NCBI GenBank assembly: GCA_947503305.1
Contig: CANNDF010000006.1
Location: 124,001-188,000 of the forward strand
Length of the DNA: 64,000 bases
Direction: 5' to 3'
Source: an uncultured Dokdonia sp.
GTDB taxonomy: Bacteria; Bacteroidota; Bacteroidia; Flavobacteriales; Flavobacteriaceae
Shown here: piece after piece, positions 15,962 to 24,602 of the stretch
Numbering within the stretch: position 1 is the stretch's first letter
How the letters are laid out: the number at the start of each line of letters is the position of its first letter
The notes under the pieces: generated by a model
What the model was told of the DNA's origin: nothing
Databases searched by the model: none
What the model saw: only the letters and a program-made list of their open reading frames with translations
Made by a program: the position numbers and the translations under genes

Positions 15962-17359
15962 TTATAAGGCTTTTAGAAATTTAGATTTTTTTGTAGAAAT
16001 TATTTCCCAGATCAGATAGCCTATGACTAAAAGATATTCTAGAGCAACAATCCATAAGTTTTCATTAAAACCAGATGCTGTATATGCAGCATAACTTAAA
16101 ATAATTGTAAAACTCCATACAATAGGGAATCTATATTTGGTAAATACACAAAGTAATAATGGTGTAGCTACATACCAAGGATGTACCGTAGTAGATAGTA
16201 AGAAGTAGAATGAGACACCAAGAAGAATAGCTGTAATAAGTTCTTTGAGTGTTCTATTCTTTCTCAAGAATGTAATGAGTAATAAGAATGCAATCACTAT
16301 TCTAGGCAGTATAGGACCTACATCTGCAATAATATTCCAGCCTATAGTCTGAAACCCATACCATCGTATGATGTAATAAATACTGGCATTAAATTCAAAA
16401 TTCTGAAACCAAAGCGCTATAGATGAACCAAAATTTTCGGCAAATTTTCCAGTTAAAAAAGGGGCAAATGTAAGAGCTATCGTTAGGATTACTACTAGGT
16501 AATATGCAGATAGTCTAGGTGCATTTTTTATGCTTTCGCGAAAGCGATACCATTGAATCTGCCCGTTTTGTGACATAAAATATTGAAAAAATAATGGTAA
16601 GAAAAGGAGGGGCAGTAGCTTTACCGAAACGGAAATTGCAAGCATAACTGCACTCCAAATCCATTTGCCTTTATGGAGTAAATACAATGACCAAAGAACA
16701 AAAAATAACATGACAGGTTCAAAATGTAAATTACCTGTCATTTCAATAATGATAAATGGATTAAGCGCATACCAGAAGATATGATATATGGGTAATCCCA
16801 TCTTTTGGAGTAGTTTTTTACCTACTACTATAATACCTATATCTGCTAAAATGATGAGTATTCTAAAAATAATAGCAGATCCTATAATGCTTTTTCCAGC
16901 AAATAATCCAGCAATGGCAAAGCATAATTGATTTATAGGAGGGTAGTTTGTAAAGTGACTCCCATTAAGTGATCCCATCCCGAGATATAACTCTTCTCCT
17001 TGAGAAATAATATCTATAGTACCTGTGTCGTAATAGTGCATCGGTGTTGTGAGATAGGGGTTCAATCCTTCCCATAACATTCGTCCATCCCAAATAAAAC
17101 GATAGAAATCTTGAGATAGATTTGGGATCGCTGGTAAAAATATAAGACGCAATAGAATTGCAATTCCTGTTAATAACCAGAAATCACTCTTGCCTGTTTG
17201 TATTATTTTATAGAAAAGAAAAAATAAGGCACTGTATAGCGATAGTAATTTTATGAAGTCATGACGCACAAGGTCATATGCAAAAACGCCATAAAAAAGG
17301 AAGGATGCTAAGGCAAAAAGTAAAGGATATTTATGATATTTCCAAAGTTGGGCAATCAC
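15962..17359 (-). CDS. Integral membrane mannosyltransferase-like protein (GT-C fold)
   Basis: The 465-residue protein has about 12 helices and no soluble catalytic domain, as expected for a GT-C transferase. The first large loop holds NLSQDFYRFIWDGRMLWEGLNPYLTTP, where the Asp and the Gly-x-NPY motif match bacterial and eukaryotic polyprenyl-phosphate-mannose users of the PIG-M/GT87 kind. Later motifs are NYPPINQL, GNLHFEP and ISVSVKLLPLLFLPLF. It lies last in the minus-strand set and overlaps the CesA-like gene by four bases. The acceptor is unknown. Its 3' end comes within three bases of the convergent GT39 gene, leaving no room for a terminator. Confidence 0.8.
   Translation of the reverse strand: MIAQLWKYHKYPLLFALASFLFYGVFAYDLVRHDFIKLLSLYSALFFLFYKIIQTGKSDFWLLTGIAILLRLIFLPAIPNLSQDFYRFIWDGRMLWEGLNPYLTTPMHYYDTGTIDIISQGEELYLGMGSLNGSHFTNYPPINQLCFAIAGLFAGKSIIGSAIIFRILIILADIGIIVVGKKLLQKMGLPIYHIFWYALNPFIIIEMTGNLHFEPVMLFFVLWSLYLLHKGKWIWSAVMLAISVSVKLLPLLFLPLFFQYFMSQNGQIQWYRFRESIKNAPRLSAYYLVVILTIALTFAPFLTGKFAENFGSSIALWFQNFEFNASIYYIIRWYGFQTIGWNIIADVGPILPRIVIAFLLLITFLRKNRTLKELITAILLGVSFYFLLSTTVHPWYVATPLLLCVFTKYRFPIVWSFTIILSYAAYTASGFNENLWIVALEYLLVIGYLIWEIISTKKSKFLKAL
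16532..16545. repeat. GCTTTCGCGAAAGC palindrome, copy 4 (intragenic)
   Basis: Exact copy in the membrane mannosyltransferase-like gene, read on the minus strand as Arg-Phe-Arg-Glu-Ser in a loop. Confidence 0.95.
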
Positions 17360-18846
17360 GCCTTTGAGGTTAAAGATTTAAAAAACACAAATCCAAATCC
17401 TATAAAAAGCATTAAATGAAAAGGGAAAAGACCAAAATCTCCGCCTTGATCCCCTACAATAAATGCACTGTACATTCCAAATCCAAAATAAAGCATTAAC
17501 AAGCCCTCAAAAATTACATTTATTGAAATATTTTTTTTAAGGTATTTGTTGCCTTTCCAGCTGTCTTTAAGGGTATTAATATTAAACTTAGGAGTTCGTA
17601 TAAAATCACTTCGCTTTCCAATATGACCTTCTAGTACGGCTATTGAATTATGTAACGAGAATCCCATCGCAATGCTGAAAAAGGTAAAAAACATTCCTAT
17701 ATAACGTACAAATTGTTTTAACCCTCCACCGTATATATTTTTGAACATATACCAATAGCATATAAAAAAGATAATGGTACTTGCTACAAAAAAACTCATT
17801 ACATAAAAATAAGGTTTAAGATGTGCATATTCATTTTTTATGTAGAGCATAGGAATACTTAGTAATGCAACGATTAATACATTTAAAAACATAGTGCTGT
17901 TTAAAAGATGTAATATACCGTGCATTTTATTTTTTGGAGACATGGTTTTGCTTTTCACAACCTTACCAGCCATTTTCTGAAAATTTTCTGCCCCACCTTT
18001 ATTCCATCTGAATTGTTGTGAACGTGCAGCACTTATTACTACGGGGAGTTCTGCTGGGGTTTCTACGTCTTCTAAGTATTTGAATTTCCAATTTTTAAGC
18101 TGTGCTCTATAGCTTAGATCAAGATCTTCTGTTAAGGTATCTCCTTCCCAGTTACCGGCGTCTAGAATACATTGTTTTCTCCATATTCCAGCAGTACCAT
18201 TAAAATTTATAAAATGGCCTTTGCTATTACGCCCTACTTGTTCTAATGTAAAATGCGCATCTAGGGCAAAAGCTTGTACTTTAGTTAATAATGAGTAATC
18301 CCTGTTTATATGCCCCCATCGGGTTTGAACAACGCCTATATTACGGTCCATAAAATAGGGAACAGTGCGTTTAAGCCAGTTGGGTTCTGGAAGGAAATCT
18401 GCATCAAAAATTGCAATAAATTCTCCCTTTGCATCTACCAACCCTTCTTTTAAAGCCCCTGCTTTAAAACCAGAGCGATCTGTACGGGTTACATGCTTGA
18501 TATCTAACCCGTTTTTACTTAATCGCAAGATATGTTCTTTGGTAGATTGTAATGATTCATCGGTACTATCATCTAGCACTTGAATCTCAAGTTTATCACT
18601 AGGGTATTCTAAAAGGGCAATATTATCAAGGAGTCGCTCCATAACATATAACTCATTATATACAGGTAATTGTATCGTCACAAAAGGTATTTGCTCGGGA
18701 TCTGAAAGATCAAATTTTGGAGCATTGTCTTTTTTCCGTTGTGCACGTAAATAATTAAAAAGCAAATTAAGCTGTGACAGACTGTATGCAAAAATGATAA
18801 GTAATGCAATGGTATAAATTGTAATAATGATGGTTTCTAAAAGCAT
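17356..18846 (-). CDS. Cellulose-synthase-like processive family 2 glycosyltransferase
   Basis: The 496-residue protein has an N-terminal helix (1-27), a cytosolic GT-A domain and four C-terminal helices. It carries the full processive motif set: TIQLPVYNE, LDDSTDES, the metal-binding FDADFLPEP, GTLTEDLDLSYRAQ (general-base Asp in TEDLD) and QQFRWNKGG, the QxxRW acceptor-channel motif. Related enzymes make beta-mannans, glucans or single hexose transfers, so the polymer is unknown. It sits between a DPM-like transferase and a GT-C transferase with one-base and four-base overlaps, which implies a coordinated surface-glycan or glycolipid pathway. Confidence 0.88.
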   Translation of the reverse strand: MLLETIIITIYTIALLIIFAYSLSQLNLLFNYLRAQRKKDNAPKFDLSDPEQIPFVTIQLPVYNELYVMERLLDNIALLEYPSDKLEIQVLDDSTDESLQSTKEHILRLSKNGLDIKHVTRTDRSGFKAGALKEGLVDAKGEFIAIFDADFLPEPNWLKRTVPYFMDRNIGVVQTRWGHINRDYSLLTKVQAFALDAHFTLEQVGRNSKGHFINFNGTAGIWRKQCILDAGNWEGDTLTEDLDLSYRAQLKNWKFKYLEDVETPAELPVVISAARSQQFRWNKGGAENFQKMAGKVVKSKTMSPKNKMHGILHLLNSTMFLNVLIVALLSIPMLYIKNEYAHLKPYFYVMSFFVASTIIFFICYWYMFKNIYGGGLKQFVRYIGMFFTFFSIAMGFSLHNSIAVLEGHIGKRSDFIRTPKFNINTLKDSWKGNKYLKKNISINVIFEGLLMLYFGFGMYSAFIVGDQGGDFGLFPFHLMLFIGFGFVFFKSLTSKA

Positions 18847-19538
18847 TATTTAAAACTATATTTAAATATCCAACTTAAAATTTTAACGCCGGCAAAGATA
18901 GCACCTTTTACCGTCCCCGAAACTTTGGAAACTCCTATTCTATTGCGGTATTTTACAGGAACTTCGATATATTTCATTTTTCTTTTTATGACCTTGAGCT
19001 GCATTTCTACCGTCCATCCATAGGTCTTATCTTCCATTTCTAAAGCTAATAGACTCTTGTATTTTATAGCTCTAAATGGACCTAAATCAGTAAATTGGGC
19101 ACCAAAAAAAAGCTTCATTAATGTGGTAGCTAGCCAATTTCCAAATATTTGAGGGGTTGTCATTGAACCGCTTTCGCGAAAGCGTTTATCTCTAGCCCCT
19201 ATTACCATATCATAATCATTTTCTATAATAGGCCCGATAATTTCTGTTAACTGTTCTGGATAATCACTGTAATCTCCGTCTAAGAAAACTACGATATCTG
19301 TAGAGTCTTTGGATGAAGCTATATAATCCATCCCCTTTAAACAAGCGTACCCATATCCTTTTCTTTCTTCTTTTAAAACAGTAGCGCCTCCTTCAAAAGC
19401 AATCTCTTCTGTACGATCTGTAGACCCGTTACTTACTACAATAACTTCTTTTACTAGTTTTGGAATATCTTTAAGAACGTGACCTATAGAATCTTGCTCA
19501 TTATAAGCTGGAATGATCACTTTTATGATGGGATTCAT
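18846..19538 (-). CDS. Family 2 glycosyltransferase (DPM1/dolichol-phosphate mannosyltransferase-like)
   Basis: The 230-residue soluble GT-A protein contains VIIPAYNEQDSIGHVLKDIP, VVSNGSTDRTEEIA, the metal motif FLDGDYSDYPEQL and a late GPFRAIKYKSLLALEMEDKTYGW segment followed by the basic RNRIGVSKVSGT loop. These match bacterial enzymes that load a sugar onto polyprenyl phosphate. It would feed the GT-C mannosyltransferase at the end of the same operon. The stop overlaps the following CesA-like gene by one base. Copy 5 of the palindrome encodes RFRES in the variable loop after VIGARDK. Confidence 0.88.
   Translation of the reverse strand: MNPIIKVIIPAYNEQDSIGHVLKDIPKLVKEVIVVSNGSTDRTEEIAFEGGATVLKEERKGYGYACLKGMDYIASSKDSTDIVVFLDGDYSDYPEQLTEIIGPIIENDYDMVIGARDKRFRESGSMTTPQIFGNWLATTLMKLFFGAQFTDLGPFRAIKYKSLLALEMEDKTYGWTVEMQLKVIKRKMKYIEVPVKYRNRIGVSKVSGTVKGAIFAGVKILSWIFKYSFK
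19170..19183. repeat. GCTTTCGCGAAAGC palindrome, copy 5 (intragenic)
   Basis: Exact copy, 16 bp with flanking C and G, in the DPM1-like gene. It is read as Arg-Phe-Arg-Glu-Ser. Confidence 0.95.
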
Positions 19539-19553
19539 AGATAGAAATAGGGT

Positions 19554-20042
19554 CTAGCGTAATTTTACATCTGGATTGTCACGTCTAAAACTACTAAGAT
19601 CTTTCCACTCGCCTTTATGTTCATCGGCAATATATTTTTCGACCTTAATAAGCTTACGTCCTTTGTATACTAAACAAAACCCGTTTTTTTGATTTTTTTG
19701 GTATTGAATTTTACGTTTATCTTTGGTTGCAAGATCGTAAAAAATCCACCAATTTTCTGCAATTCCTTGATTATAATGCCCTTCCTTTTCTAAAGCCCCA
19801 TCTTCATTGTAATAGTACCAATATTCAGATTTCTTATTTTTTTTATAATGTCCTTTTGAAGCAATTTTCCCATTCGTATGGTAGTAATACCAATAACTAG
19901 TTTTCTGGCCTTCTATAACCCATCCTTCTGCTTTAAGATTACCATTGCTATGGTATTCTTTATTATACATTTTCATATTTCCCTCTGAAAAAGGAAATGA
20001 AATCCATATGCATATGGCCATTAGTTGTGATAGCATGTACAT
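19554..20042 (-). CDS. MORN-like (YwqK family) repeat protein, probably exported
   Basis: The 162-residue protein has a short hydrophobic N-terminus, then at least three repeats of the form EYHSNGNLKAEGWVIEGQKTSYW, in which a tyrosine-rich strand and a YYxxxGxxxxxGxY pattern recur every 22-24 residues. These are MORN-variant repeats, often filed under a YwqK antitoxin label. There is no toxin partner here, so that label should not be read as a function. It is the first gene of the minus-strand glycosyltransferase set, 15 bases from the DPM-like gene, and may be a cell-envelope accessory protein. Start choice between Met1 and Met3 is open. Confidence 0.75.
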   Translation of the reverse strand: MYMLSQLMAICIWISFPFSEGNMKMYNKEYHSNGNLKAEGWVIEGQKTSYWYYYHTNGKIASKGHYKKNKKSEYWYYYNEDGALEKEGHYNQGIAENWWIFYDLATKDKRKIQYQKNQKNGFCLVYKGRKLIKVEKYIADEHKGEWKDLSSFRRDNPDVKLR

Positions 20043-20162
20043 ATAGACGTAAATAGTTTACAACACTAACAAATAAATTTAAAATATTTCCCTCCCTATA
20101 GGAATCCTTACTATTATGATCTTCAAAATGGAGACTGATGCTTACATTTACAAAAAGATTTT

Positions 20163-21278
20163 ATGCAATTAAGCTATTGGGAATATACATCGTGGTTGTC
20201 TGATATAGATTACACTATAGTAGGAAGTGGAATTGTAGGCTTAAGTAGTGCGTTGCATCTACGTAAACGATTTCCAGATGCAAATATTCTTGTTTTGGAA
20301 CAAGGGATGTTGCCTCAAGGCGCAAGTACCAAAAATGCAGGGTTTGCTTGTTTTGGAAGTATTTCTGAAATTTTAGAAGATCTAACATCTCATTCAGAAG
20401 ACGAAGTAGTTGCACTTGTTAGGCAACGCATCTCCGGTCTTCAACGATTAAGACAGAATATAGGAGATACTCAATTACAGTATCAAGAACATGGAGGATA
20501 CGAGCTTTTTACAAAAAGAGACGATATTTTGTATGATGAATGCGTATCAAAAATAGATATGATCAATGCGATGCTCTATCCTATATTTAATGCCCCTGTG
20601 TATAGTATTAAAGCAAATACATTTGGTTTTAATCAGATACAAGAAAATTACATTTATAATGCTTTTGAAGGCCAGATACATACAGGAATGATGATGAGAT
20701 GTATGCTAGATAAGGCTATACTTAACAAGATAAAAATCTTAAATAATGTAACAGTAAAAGGATTTTATGAAAAAGAGAATTCTGTACAATTGGAAACTGA
20801 TATGTTTTCTGTATCTACAAAAAAATTAGTACTCGCTACCAATGGTTTTGCCTCTCAGCTAGATATAAAACAGGTAAAGCCTGCTAGAGCACAAGTACTT
20901 ATTACAAAGCCTATTAAAAATCTTTCTATTAAAGGAACTTTTCATTTGGATAAGGGGTATTACTATTTCAGAAATATTGACAATCGTATTCTTTTTGGGG
21001 GAGGGCGTAATTTAGATTTTAGCACCGAAAAAACTACAATTTTAGGACAGACAACACTGGTGCAAAATGAACTAGAACGATTACTTAGAGAGGTCATTTT
21101 ACCTAATACCCCTTTTGAAATAGCTCAAAGATGGAGTGGTATAATGGGAGTAGGAAGCCAGAAAAAACCCATCGTAAAACAACTCTCTGAAAATGTGTAT
21201 TGTGGTGTTCGCCTAGGAGGAATGGGAGTAGCTATAGGAAGTCAGGTAGGTGTTGACTTAGCAAATCTTGTCAATTAA
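20163..21278 (+). CDS. FAD-dependent amine/amino-acid oxidase-like oxidoreductase (DAO fold)
   Basis: The 371-residue protein has an N-terminal FAD site, YTIVGSGIVGLSSALHLRKRFP, with the acidic ribose-binding residue in LVLEQG. ASTKNAGFACFGS follows, the flavin-contact region of the DAO family. Further motifs are LVLATNGFAS, YYYFRNIDNRILFGGGRN and a C-terminal GVRLGGMGVAIGSQVG closing segment. Family members oxidise amino acids, glycine, sarcosine or glycerol-3-phosphate; no residue here fixes the substrate. The GreA-like gene follows after 22 bases and may share its transcript. Confidence 0.87.
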   Translation: MQLSYWEYTSWLSDIDYTIVGSGIVGLSSALHLRKRFPDANILVLEQGMLPQGASTKNAGFACFGSISEILEDLTSHSEDEVVALVRQRISGLQRLRQNIGDTQLQYQEHGGYELFTKRDDILYDECVSKIDMINAMLYPIFNAPVYSIKANTFGFNQIQENYIYNAFEGQIHTGMMMRCMLDKAILNKIKILNNVTVKGFYEKENSVQLETDMFSVSTKKLVLATNGFASQLDIKQVKPARAQVLITKPIKNLSIKGTFHLDKGYYYFRNIDNRILFGGGRNLDFSTEKTTILGQTTLVQNELERLLREVILPNTPFEIAQRWSGIMGVGSQKKPIVKQLSENVYCGVRLGGMGVAIGSQVGVDLANLVN

Positions 21279-21300
21279 AATAGTTCTATAAAATAGTTAG

Positions 21301-21759
21301 ATGGAACAAATAGATATTAAAAAGCACTTGCTAACTCATTGTAAAGACAAATTAGCTCTTAGACGTGCTGGGGTTCAAAAAAATTTAGATTCGGTTATTA
21401 TTTCATTACGAGAAGAGACAAAAAGCTCTGCTGGAGATAAGCACGAGACGGGTAGAGCTATGCTTCAATTAGAAAGAGAGAATGCGGGTAAACAACTTGC
21501 AGAAATTGAAAAATTAGAAGCTATTCTTGAGCGTATATCTTTTGCTGTTACTCCAGGTCCCGTACATTTAGGAAGTGTTGTAAAAACAAGCAAAGCTAAC
21601 TACTTTATGAGTATCCCTGTAGGAGAAGTATATATAGAAAATGAAGCCTACTATGCCATCGGTATAGGATCTCCTATCGGTCAAGTGCTACTTGGGAAAA
21701 GCGAAGGGGATGAGATACGCTTTCGCGAAAGCATATTCAAAATACGTACCGTCTATTAG
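21301..21759 (+). CDS. GreA/GreB-like protein
   Basis: The 152-residue protein has an N-terminal coiled-coil (1-80), including SSAGDKHETGRAMLQLERENAGKQL, and a C-terminal FKBP-like beta domain (about 85-150) with LGSVVKTSKANYFMSIP, IGIGSPIGQVLLGKSEGDEI. This matches a flavobacterial family related to transcript-cleavage factors GreA/GreB. It is often mislabelled 3-oxoacyl-ACP synthase in databases; no thiolase fold is present. It may bind RNA polymerase through the secondary channel, but acidic residues at the coiled-coil tip are not obvious, so cleavage activity is uncertain. A palindrome copy near the end encodes RFRES. Confidence 0.78.
   Translation: MEQIDIKKHLLTHCKDKLALRRAGVQKNLDSVIISLREETKSSAGDKHETGRAMLQLERENAGKQLAEIEKLEAILERISFAVTPGPVHLGSVVKTSKANYFMSIPVGEVYIENEAYYAIGIGSPIGQVLLGKSEGDEIRFRESIFKIRTVY
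21719..21732. repeat. GCTTTCGCGAAAGC palindrome, copy 6 (intragenic)
   Basis: Exact copy close to the 3' end of the GreA-like gene, read as Arg-Phe-Arg-Glu-Ser within the terminal beta strands. Confidence 0.95.
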
Positions 21760-21950
21760 TAGGATGTCATAGTAAAAAGGATAGACCCGCATAAAGTTCC
21801 CCTATAAATTACACGAGCCTTCCAAATAAATATCCTTGTAATTCTTATCAAATATATTTTGATGAAAGGGATTGTAAAATAATAGATGAGGGAAATGCTA
21901 CTTTGAATGAGGGAATTCACTTTTTAGATTTTATTTTAAGTAATCAATAA

Positions 21951-21989
21951 AAAAACAAGTTCGAAAACTTGATGATCGAACTTGTTTTT
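21951..21989. terminator. Bidirectional terminator, 14-bp stem
   Basis: AAAAACAAGTTCGA at 21951-21964 pairs perfectly with 21976-21989 around an 11-base loop, with A/T runs on both sides. It lies between the GreA-like (+) and propeller (-) genes. The rest of the 262-base gap holds nothing I recognise. Confidence 0.85.
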
Positions 21990-22021
21990 AAAAGAATATG
22001 TGAAAATTATAGATAAAGCTT

Positions 22022-23233
22022 TTATTCTTTAATAACCTTAACCATCTGAGTATTTTGATTTTTATCGGTAATCTGAACAAGATATAATCCAGAAGTAAGA
22101 GAAGATATATTGATTCTCTTAAGATTTTCTTCTACGAGGACACGTTCTCCAAGTATGGAATATATTTCGATAGTAGATACATTTGAGGCATTTGGAGTTT
22201 CGATGTTAATATAGTCTTTCGTTGGATTAGGAGAAATAGAAAAGGTAGGTTTGTCTACTTGATCTGTCGAGAGGGATCCTGCATTGAGTACACTAATACC
22301 CTCTAGTGTTCCGAACCATATATTTCCTGCTTGATCTGGTCTAATGCCACGTACTAAATTACTTAGTAAACCGTCACTTTCAGTCAAAACATTCCATGTT
22401 GTCCCATTAAAAAAAGTAACCCCAGTACCTGAAAACCAAATAGTACCATTATTGTCTTCAGCAATGTCTCTAAAGTTATTTGAAGATAATCCATCTGCCG
22501 TAGTAAAAATGGTAAATGTTGTTCCATCAAAACTGGTTAAACCTGTATTACTAAAACCAGAGGAAAACCAGAAAACACCATTAGTATCCTGAAAAACTCT
22601 AGAAAGTTCATTAGAAGCAAGGCCATCTTCAGTAGTGTAATTTGTAAAGGTAGTACCGTCAAATTTGCTAACACCATTGTTTGCCGTAGCGAACCAAAAA
22701 TCTCCATTACTATCTTGAATAACAGAAGTTAAAGAATTTGAAGGGAGTCCATCTTCTATCGTATAATTTATAAATTCATCTCCATTATACATAGATGCTC
22801 CCCCTCCTGTGGCAAACCAAATATTACCCTCTGTATCTTCCATAATGTCTTCAACATTTGCTCCAGCTAGACCATCGACAGTAGAAAATTGAGTCCAGGT
22901 AGTTCCATCAAATCTACTTACCCCATTATCTCCGGAAATGGGAATACTTCCAAACCAATAGTTTCCATTACTATCTTGCAATGCAGAGAGCATAGAGTCA
23001 CTATGCGCCCCATCTGCAATACCATATTGGGTCCAAGCCGTTCCGTTAAATTGTGCAATGCCTGGATTTTCAGGTTCTGTCCAACTTACACACCAAATAT
23101 CTCCATTGGTGTCTTCTATTATATCATAGATCACTCCTGGGATAAGTCCGTCGTCTACAGTATAGTTTGTAAATGTCTGAGCTGCAGATGTTAATGTAAT
23201 CATTACTGCAATTAAAAATAGTTGTTTTTTCAT
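22022..23233 (-). CDS. Secreted beta-propeller (Reg_prop repeat) protein with T9SS sorting tail
   Basis: From the ATG at 23233 this is a 403-residue exported protein with a signal peptide ending TSAAQ. Seven or so repeats of about 42 residues follow, each with a core like DxNGxxWFATxxxGVSxFDGTTF and GLxSNxL. These are two-component-regulator propeller blades, here without any kinase or DNA-binding domain. Residues about 325-403 form a type A sorting domain (SISPNPTKDYINI, GLYLVQI, KVIKE). It is therefore a surface or secreted propeller, perhaps for binding glycans or proteins. The upstream in-frame Met at 23263 would precede the signal peptide by ten residues and is unlikely. Confidence 0.87.
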   Translation of the reverse strand: MKKQLFLIAVMITLTSAAQTFTNYTVDDGLIPGVIYDIIEDTNGDIWCVSWTEPENPGIAQFNGTAWTQYGIADGAHSDSMLSALQDSNGNYWFGSIPISGDNGVSRFDGTTWTQFSTVDGLAGANVEDIMEDTEGNIWFATGGGASMYNGDEFINYTIEDGLPSNSLTSVIQDSNGDFWFATANNGVSKFDGTTFTNYTTEDGLASNELSRVFQDTNGVFWFSSGFSNTGLTSFDGTTFTIFTTADGLSSNNFRDIAEDNNGTIWFSGTGVTFFNGTTWNVLTESDGLLSNLVRGIRPDQAGNIWFGTLEGISVLNAGSLSTDQVDKPTFSISPNPTKDYINIETPNASNVSTIEIYSILGERVLVEENLKRINISSLTSGLYLVQITDKNQNTQMVKVIKE

Positions 23234-23515
23234 TTTAGGTTTTTTTGAAAAGTTACTATTCAAAAGTCTCTAATAAGAATTACAGTACAGTTTCTTTTTG
23301 TAAAGATTTACCTTGTCCCGATAATCGTTTTTGTAAGTTCCGATAGGGGTTTTCCGTGGTGTTAAAAGATTACTATACAGTGATTTAACTGGGTTTGCCT
23401 TTCTGAAGTTATATGTGCCTCCTGAAAATAGTACTTACGGCCTAGTTACCTGAAGGTCAAGCATTTAAAATATTATAATTAAGTGATTGATAATTAGTTA
23501 CTTAGAAATAATGCT

Positions 23516-24463
23516 CTATTTATTCATTTGAAGATTAATTTTTGTGTCAGCTGGATAAGGGACTTCCGAGAGAAAGAAAAACCTATGATTATTATATAAG
23601 CATGTTATTAAATAATGACTCCCTTTAAAATAAGATTCTTTTACAATTACTTCAATACCAGTACTTGAGACTTTTAGTTCGTATGGGTACAGTAATACCA
23701 TTTTATTCTTATCAGTACTATTTTTATTGAACCAATGTAAAGGGATTTCATTTACTTCCCCAAAAAGAGAAGCTATATAATGACACTCTGGATTCTGATA
23801 CACATTTTTTGTAGTATTATTTGCAATGATTTTACCTTCTCTCATGACAATGGTAGTATCCATATATGAAAGCACATCTGTGCTGTCATGAGTTGCAATC
23901 AAACAGGTAATATTCTGTTGTTTCAGATACTTAAAGAGGTTGCGTCTTAATTTGTTTTTTCGGAAGTTATCTATATGAGAAAAAGGCTCATCTAAAAGTA
24001 AGACTTCTGGTTCCTTGGCAAGTGCTTGTGCTAGTGCAACTCGCTGTTTCTGACCCCCAGAGAGTGTTTTTACGTGCACGTTTGCAAAAGCGGTCATCTC
24101 TACGACTTCTAGTAATTCCTTCGTGCGTTGTGTACTTTCTTTAGGGTAAAAGCGAGATAAGAATTTTTTTATATTTTCTTCTACAGAAATAAAAGGCATT
24201 AAATCAAAATCCTGAGATAAGTGCTTCATAAAAGGCATTCCTGGAACAAGATTATCTTTAGGGCCTGTGACTTGAATATGATTCCAATATATTGACCCTG
24301 TATCTATATCATAAAGGCCATATATAAGTTTAAGTAAAGTTGTCTTACCACAGCCACTTTCTCCTATAATAGCAACATGCTCTCCTCGATGGATATTGAA
24401 CTCAATATCCTTAAGAGAGAACCGATCAGATATTGTATATGATACGTTGGAAACCTTTAACAT
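23516..24463 (-). CDS. ABC transporter ATP-binding protein (orphan)
   Basis: The 315-residue protein has a complete nucleotide-binding domain: Walker A GESGCGKTT (about 34-42), a Q-loop at HLSQDF, signature LSGGQKQR (about 135), Walker B VLLLDEPFSHID and switch His in ATHDSTD. Residues about 225-315 form an extra C-terminal domain like the TOBE domain of PotA, FbpC or MalK importers, which suggests an importer ATPase. No permease or binding protein lies beside it; neighbours are a propeller protein and a divergent phosphoesterase. It must act with subunits encoded elsewhere, or have another role. Confidence 0.88.
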   Translation of the reverse strand: MLKVSNVSYTISDRFSLKDIEFNIHRGEHVAIIGESGCGKTTLLKLIYGLYDIDTGSIYWNHIQVTGPKDNLVPGMPFMKHLSQDFDLMPFISVEENIKKFLSRFYPKESTQRTKELLEVVEMTAFANVHVKTLSGGQKQRVALAQALAKEPEVLLLDEPFSHIDNFRKNKLRRNLFKYLKQQNITCLIATHDSTDVLSYMDTTIVMREGKIIANNTTKNVYQNPECHYIASLFGEVNEIPLHWFNKNSTDKNKMVLLYPYELKVSSTGIEVIVKESYFKGSHYLITCLYNNHRFFFLSEVPYPADTKINLQMNK

Positions 24464-24575
24464 AGCAATTACAAATGTACTCCTTGTGTAACAAAAAGTA
24501 GTTCTACTAGTCTAAGAATCGATACTATTTTGGTTAAATAAACGTGAAAAGATAGTATGCCCTTACATTGCTACT

Positions 24576-24583
24576 TATTTTTG
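24576..24583 (+). promoter_or_regulatory. -7 promoter element (TATTTTTG)
   Basis: Exact TAnnTTTG match 19 bases before the phosphoesterase ATG at 24603. No clear -33 element. Confidence 0.5.
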
Positions 24584-24602
24584 TTAAAATTTTTACAATC
24601 TT

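Noticed and set aside
19554-20042. A toxin-antitoxin system based on the YwqK label
   Set aside because: The repeat protein sits in a glycosyltransferase operon with no small toxin gene beside it; the label is a database habit, not evidence.
21301-21759. 3-oxoacyl-ACP synthase
   Set aside because: The protein is a 152-residue coiled-coil plus FKBP-like fold of GreA type, far too short for and unlike a condensing enzyme.
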